Source: Betaproteobacteria bacterium (GTDB lineage Bacteria > Pseudomonadota > Gammaproteobacteria > Burkholderiales > Casimicrobiaceae). From it: DNA of 8,532 nucleotides. Position 1 is the stretch's first letter; the number at the start of each line of letters is the position of its first letter. The notes below the pieces were generated by a model. It saw only the letters and a program-made list of their open reading frames with translations, was not told the origin of the DNA and did no database searches. Below, piece by piece: positions 6,191 through 8,532 of this stretch. The stretch covers positions 1-8,532 of the forward strand of contig VBCL01000074.1 in NCBI GenBank assembly GCA_005888865.1, given 5' to 3'. Position numbers and translations under genes: made by a program.

Positions 6191-7054
6191 ATGACGGAAC
6201 TCGACGCCGAGACGCTTCGCGGCTGGGTGGGAAAACGCGAGATGGGCACCGACGTGATCGATGCGCGGCCGGTGGCGCTGCTCTCTGCCACGCTCGATCG
6301 CGACGATCCGCCGCCGCAGCCCGGCGATGTGTTGCCGCCGCTCTGGCATTGGCTCTATTTCCTTCCCGCCTATCGCCAGTCCGAGGTCGGCCCGGACGGC
6401 CACGCGAAACGCGGCGGCTTCCTGCCGCCGGTGCCCCTGCCGCGGCGGATGTGGGCGGGCAGCCGCATCGAATGGCAAGGGCCGCTCGCGATCGGCGACG
6501 AGGTGAGTCGCAACTCGAGCATCGTCTCGATTGTGCCCAAGCATGGCCGAAGCGGAGACCTGGTGTTCGTCGTCGTGCGGCACGAGATTTCCACTGCGGC
6601 CGGTCTTGCGCTGGTCGAGGAACACGATATCGTGTATCGCGGTCTCGGCGCTCCGGAAGGGGAGCGCGCCCCGGCGGCGAGCGGTGCGCAGTCCGTTGGT
6701 CCGGCCGCATGGACGCGGCGCGTCGTGCCCGACGATGTGCTCCTGTTCCGCTATTCGGCGCTCACCTTCAACAGTCATCGCATCCATTACGACCGGCGCT
6801 ACGTCACCGAGGTGGAGGGGTACCCGGGTCTGGTCGTTCACGGACCGCTGCTTGCGACACTCCTGGTGGATCTGCTGCGGCGACAACACCCGGACGCATC
6901 GCTGCGTCGCTTCGAGTTCCGAGCGATGGCCCCCCTTTTCGACGTTGCGCCGTTCGACGTGTGCGGCCGACCCGAGGGCAACGGTCAGGTCTCGCTCTGG
7001 GCGCAGGGACCGGATGGCGCGCTCGCGATGCGTGCGACGGCGACGTTGACGTGA
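6191..7054 (+). CDS. Double-hotdog acyl-CoA hydratase, mesaconyl-C4-CoA hydratase/HTD2-like (MaoC superfamily)
   Basis: The protein has 287 residues and is soluble. The first half (about 1-155) fits the FAS1-like N-terminal hotdog, with WHWLYFLPAYRQSEVGPDGH (52-71), RRMWAGSRIEWQGPLAIGDE (85-104) and the strand LVFVVVRHE (124-132). The second half holds the hydratase motif RYSALTFNSHRIHYDRRYV (187-205), followed by YPGLVVHGPLLATLLVDLL (211-229). H199 of IHYD is the likely catalytic histidine. This arrangement is shared with 3-methylfumaryl-(mesaconyl-C4)-CoA hydratase, itaconyl-CoA hydratase and the HTD2 hydroxyacyl dehydratases. The likely reaction is reversible hydration of an enoyl-CoA of a branched C4-C5 dicarboxylate. 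The exact substrate is inferred from the adjacent CoA-transferase, as is usual for this pair. It sits 26 nt after the MFS gene and is surely co-transcribed. Confidence 0.82.
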   Translation: MTELDAETLRGWVGKREMGTDVIDARPVALLSATLDRDDPPPQPGDVLPPLWHWLYFLPAYRQSEVGPDGHAKRGGFLPPVPLPRRMWAGSRIEWQGPLAIGDEVSRNSSIVSIVPKHGRSGDLVFVVVRHEISTAAGLALVEEHDIVYRGLGAPEGERAPAASGAQSVGPAAWTRRVVPDDVLLFRYSALTFNSHRIHYDRRYVTEVEGYPGLVVHGPLLATLLVDLLRRQHPDASLRRFEFRAMAPLFDVAPFDVCGRPEGNGQVSLWAQGPDGALAMRATATLT

Positions 7055-7058
7055 CCTG

Positions 7059-7115
7059 ATGAGCATTGCGAAATTGGGCGACTTTGCCGTAACACTTTCG
7101 TCATTCCGACAATGA
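7059..7115 (+). other. 18-codon ORF in the spacer before the CoA-transferase; leader peptide, relic or chance
   Basis: ATG 7059 opens a short frame reading MSIAKLGDFAVTLSSFRQ, closed by TGA 7113-7115, five bases before ATG 7120. Its opening loosely resembles the N-terminus of MmgE/PrpD proteins, which often accompany CoA-transferases, so it could be the stub of a deleted gene. Against coding, its third positions are about half A/T, unlike all neighbouring genes, and no ribosome binding site is visible. The spacer is AT-rich for this genome and may simply carry a promoter; I found only weak boxes. Confidence 0.15.
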
Positions 7116-7119
7116 AATC

Positions 7120-8253
7120 ATGCGACCGCTGGACGGAACCCTCGTCGTCTCGCTCGAGCACGCCATCGCGGCGCCGCTTTGCACGCGCCAACTAGCCGAC
7201 CTCGGCGCGCGCGTGATCAAGATCGAGCGGCCCGGTGTCGGAGACTTCGCTCGCGCCTACGATGAGCGCGTACGCGGCCTGTCCTCGCACTTCGTGTGGG
7301 TCAATCGGTCGAAAGAGAGCCTGACGCTGGACCTGAAGCAGAAATCGGCCCGGGACGTTTTGCATGCGCTGATCGCGCGCGCCGACGTGCTGGTGCAGAA
7401 CCTGGCGCCCGGCGCCGCGGCGCGACTAGGCCTCGGCACGAGCGCGCTGCGGCCACAGCACCCGCGGCTCGTCGTCTGCGACATCTCCGGCTATGGCGCG
7501 GACGGTCCATACCGCGACAAGAAGGCCTACGACTTGCTGATCCAGAGCGAAGCAGGCTTCCTGTCGGTCACCGGGACGCCTGACGATCCGGCGAAGGCGG
7601 GTTGCTCGATCGCCGATATCGCGGCCGGAATGTATGCGTACAGCGGCATTCTCGCGGCGCTGCTCCAGCGTCAAAAGACGGGGGAAGGCTCGAGCATCGA
7701 CGTCTCGATGCTCGAGGCCCTCTCCGAATGGATGAGTTACCCGCTGTATTACGCGTTCGAGGGTGCGAGCCCGCCGGAACGTTCGGGTGCCGCGCATGCG
7801 ACCATCTACCCGTACGGACCGTTCGAGGCGGGCGACGGCAAGATCGTGATGCTGGGATTGCAGAACGAGCGTGAGTGGGTGATGTTCTGCTCCGAAGTGT
7901 TGCGCCGGCCCGAGCTTGCCGCCGATCCACGTTTCGATGCCAATGCGCGCCGTCACGTCAACCGGGAAGCGCTGCACGCGATCATTGTCGAGGCGTTCCG
8001 GACGCTGGCCGCCATGGAAGTCGTCGAGCGGCTCGTCTGGGCGCACCCGCAACTCGAGGCGCGCCGCCGCTGGGCGCGCGTCGACTCCCCGGTGGGTCCG
8101 CTGCCCGCATTGTTGCCGCCCGGAGCGAGCGATGTCTTCGACTATCGCATGGGCCCGATCCCGGCGCTCGGGCAGCACACCGAGGCAATCCTGCACGAGT
8201 TGGGTTACGACGACCGCGCAATCGCCGCGCTCCGCGCAGACCGAGCCGTGTAG
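7120..8253 (+). CDS. Family III (CaiB/BaiF) CoA-transferase with a short internal deletion
   Basis: The protein has 377 residues. Family III enzymes move CoA between carboxylic acids through an aspartyl-CoA thioester. Visible marks are LEHAIAAPLCTRQLADLGAR (12-31) followed by VIKIERPGVGD, LDLKQ (70-74), VCDISGYGADGPY (119-131), KKAYDLLIQSEAGF (134-147, with D138 as the expected catalytic aspartate) and the segment GEGSSIDVSMLEAL (188-201). The C-terminus (VDSPVGPLPALLPPG, then RMGPIPALGQHTEAIL) resembles enzymes paired with mesaconyl- or citramalyl-CoA metabolism. Between ERL (303-305) and VWAHPQL (306-312), roughly 15 residues present in relatives (the IANAR.N-type segment) seem missing, in frame. 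The start at 7120 lacks a good ribosome binding site and lies 65 nt after the hydratase. The substrate is inferred only. Confidence 0.88.
   Translation: MRPLDGTLVVSLEHAIAAPLCTRQLADLGARVIKIERPGVGDFARAYDERVRGLSSHFVWVNRSKESLTLDLKQKSARDVLHALIARADVLVQNLAPGAAARLGLGTSALRPQHPRLVVCDISGYGADGPYRDKKAYDLLIQSEAGFLSVTGTPDDPAKAGCSIADIAAGMYAYSGILAALLQRQKTGEGSSIDVSMLEALSEWMSYPLYYAFEGASPPERSGAAHATIYPYGPFEAGDGKIVMLGLQNEREWVMFCSEVLRRPELAADPRFDANARRHVNREALHAIIVEAFRTLAAMEVVERLVWAHPQLEARRRWARVDSPVGPLPALLPPGASDVFDYRMGPIPALGQHTEAILHELGYDDRAIAALRADRAV
7689..7716 (+). repeat. Perfect 12-bp inverted repeat inside the CoA-transferase gene
   Basis: CTCGAGCATCGA (7689-7700) and TCGATGCTCGAG (7705-7716) are exact reverse complements around the loop CGTC. 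The codons specify the conserved SSIDVSMLEA region, so protein constraint contributes, but a 12-bp perfect stem with a 4-base loop is the strongest hairpin I saw in the window. It could affect transcript stability or elongation, or bind a protein; no function is shown. Confidence 0.6.
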
Positions 8254-8266
8254 CGGCGCGAGCCCG

Positions 8267-8329
8267 CAGCGTCGCCCGTCGCCCCGCGAGCGAAGCGATG
8301 CGGGGATCGCGCGAGGCGAGTCGACGCTG
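8267..8329. terminator. Nested inverted repeats between convergent genes, possible bidirectional terminator
   Basis: The outer arms CAGCGTCG (8267-8274) and CGACGCTG (8322-8329) are exact complements. Inside them CCCCGC (8282-8287) pairs with GCGGGG (8300-8305), and TCGCC (8279-8283) with GGCGA (8315-8319) is an alternative. The structure begins 14 nt after the CoA-transferase stop and lies between convergent genes, where a terminator is expected. No T-run follows on either strand, so it is at best an atypical terminator or an RNA-stabilising structure. Confidence 0.4.
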
Positions 8330-8409
8330 GCGGCCGACACGCGACATATCATTCGCAAATGCGGTTCGATGAGGCCGCGGCTCGCAACGGATCACCCGGG
8401 ATCAACGCT

Positions 8410-8532
8410 TCAGGGTTGGCCGCCCGGGGCCACGCTTCCCGTCGCGGGCGCGGCCGGGAACTGCCAGTAAACCTGGTCGACCGTTTTGCTCGCGTGCGCG
8501 CGGACGTGGGCTTTCAGGCCTTCGCCCAGCGC
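8410..8532 (-). CDS. C-terminal 40 residues of an unidentified protein (cut by window edge)
   Basis: The minus strand from 8532 is open to TGA at 8412-8410. It reads ALGEGLKAHVRAHASKTVDQ, then VYWQFPAAPATGSVAPGGQP. About 35 of 40 codons end in G or C, which strongly supports coding in this frame, while the plus strand has stops here. The first part looks like an amphipathic helix and the last 15 residues are a low-complexity P/A/G tail typical of a disordered C-terminus. I do not recognise the family. The gene is convergent with the CoA-transferase. Confidence 0.7.
   Translation of the reverse strand, partial: ALGEGLKAHVRAHASKTVDQVYWQFPAAPATGSVAPGGQP

Noticed and set aside
4887..6710. A 607-codon open frame on the minus strand opposite the MFS and hydratase genes
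   Set aside because: The product is low-complexity and R/H/D/G-rich, with no domain. The plus-strand genes have motifs, ribosome binding sites and normal lengths.
1..8532. Mobile elements, CRISPR arrays, tRNA or rRNA genes, toxin-antitoxin or defence systems
   Set aside because: No transposase or integrase motifs, direct-repeat arrays, cloverleaf-like sequence or defence-type proteins were seen on either strand.

Overview
The window reads as chromosomal DNA of a GC-rich proteobacterium (about two-thirds G+C by eye, third codon positions strongly G/C). The order nadD-rsfS-rlmH-maf-rng is typical of Betaproteobacteria, most likely a Burkholderiales-type organism. No tRNA, rRNA, CRISPR array, insertion sequence or phage gene was seen. 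The two outermost genes are cut by the window ends.

Region 1 (1-4857, minus strand) is a tightly packed housekeeping block. In transcription order it holds a DUF924 protein, a CPA1-type Na+/H+ antiporter, nadD (NAD synthesis), rsfS (ribosome silencing), rlmH (23S rRNA methylation), maf (nucleotide pyrophosphatase) and the start of rng (RNase G, cut by the left edge). The last five are the conserved ribosome/NAD maintenance group, with short gaps or overlaps that suggest translational coupling. The antiporter and DUF924 genes lie upstream on the same strand and may feed the same transcript.

Region 2 (4858-4964) is a short divergent intergenic segment. Candidate promoters for the two directions overlap almost completely. 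The plus-strand leader can fold into a compact hairpin that pairs the Shine-Dalgarno sequence of the first plus-strand gene.

Region 3 (4965-8253, plus strand) is a catabolic-looking cassette: an MFS transporter, a double-hotdog hydratase of the mesaconyl-C4-CoA/HTD2 type, and a family III (CaiB/BaiF) CoA-transferase. Together they suggest import of a small organic acid, activation to a CoA thioester and hydration of that thioester. C5 dicarboxylates such as mesaconate, itaconate or citramalate are the best guess. The lyase that would finish such a pathway is not in the window. The CoA-transferase appears to lack about 15 residues of a normally present segment.

Region 4 (8254-8532) holds a nested inverted-repeat structure between convergent genes, then the last 40 codons of an unidentified minus-strand gene cut by the right edge.

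The most unusual signals are the SD-masking leader hairpin, a perfect 12-bp inverted repeat inside the CoA-transferase gene, the short internal deletion in that enzyme, and a degenerate second signature motif in NadD.
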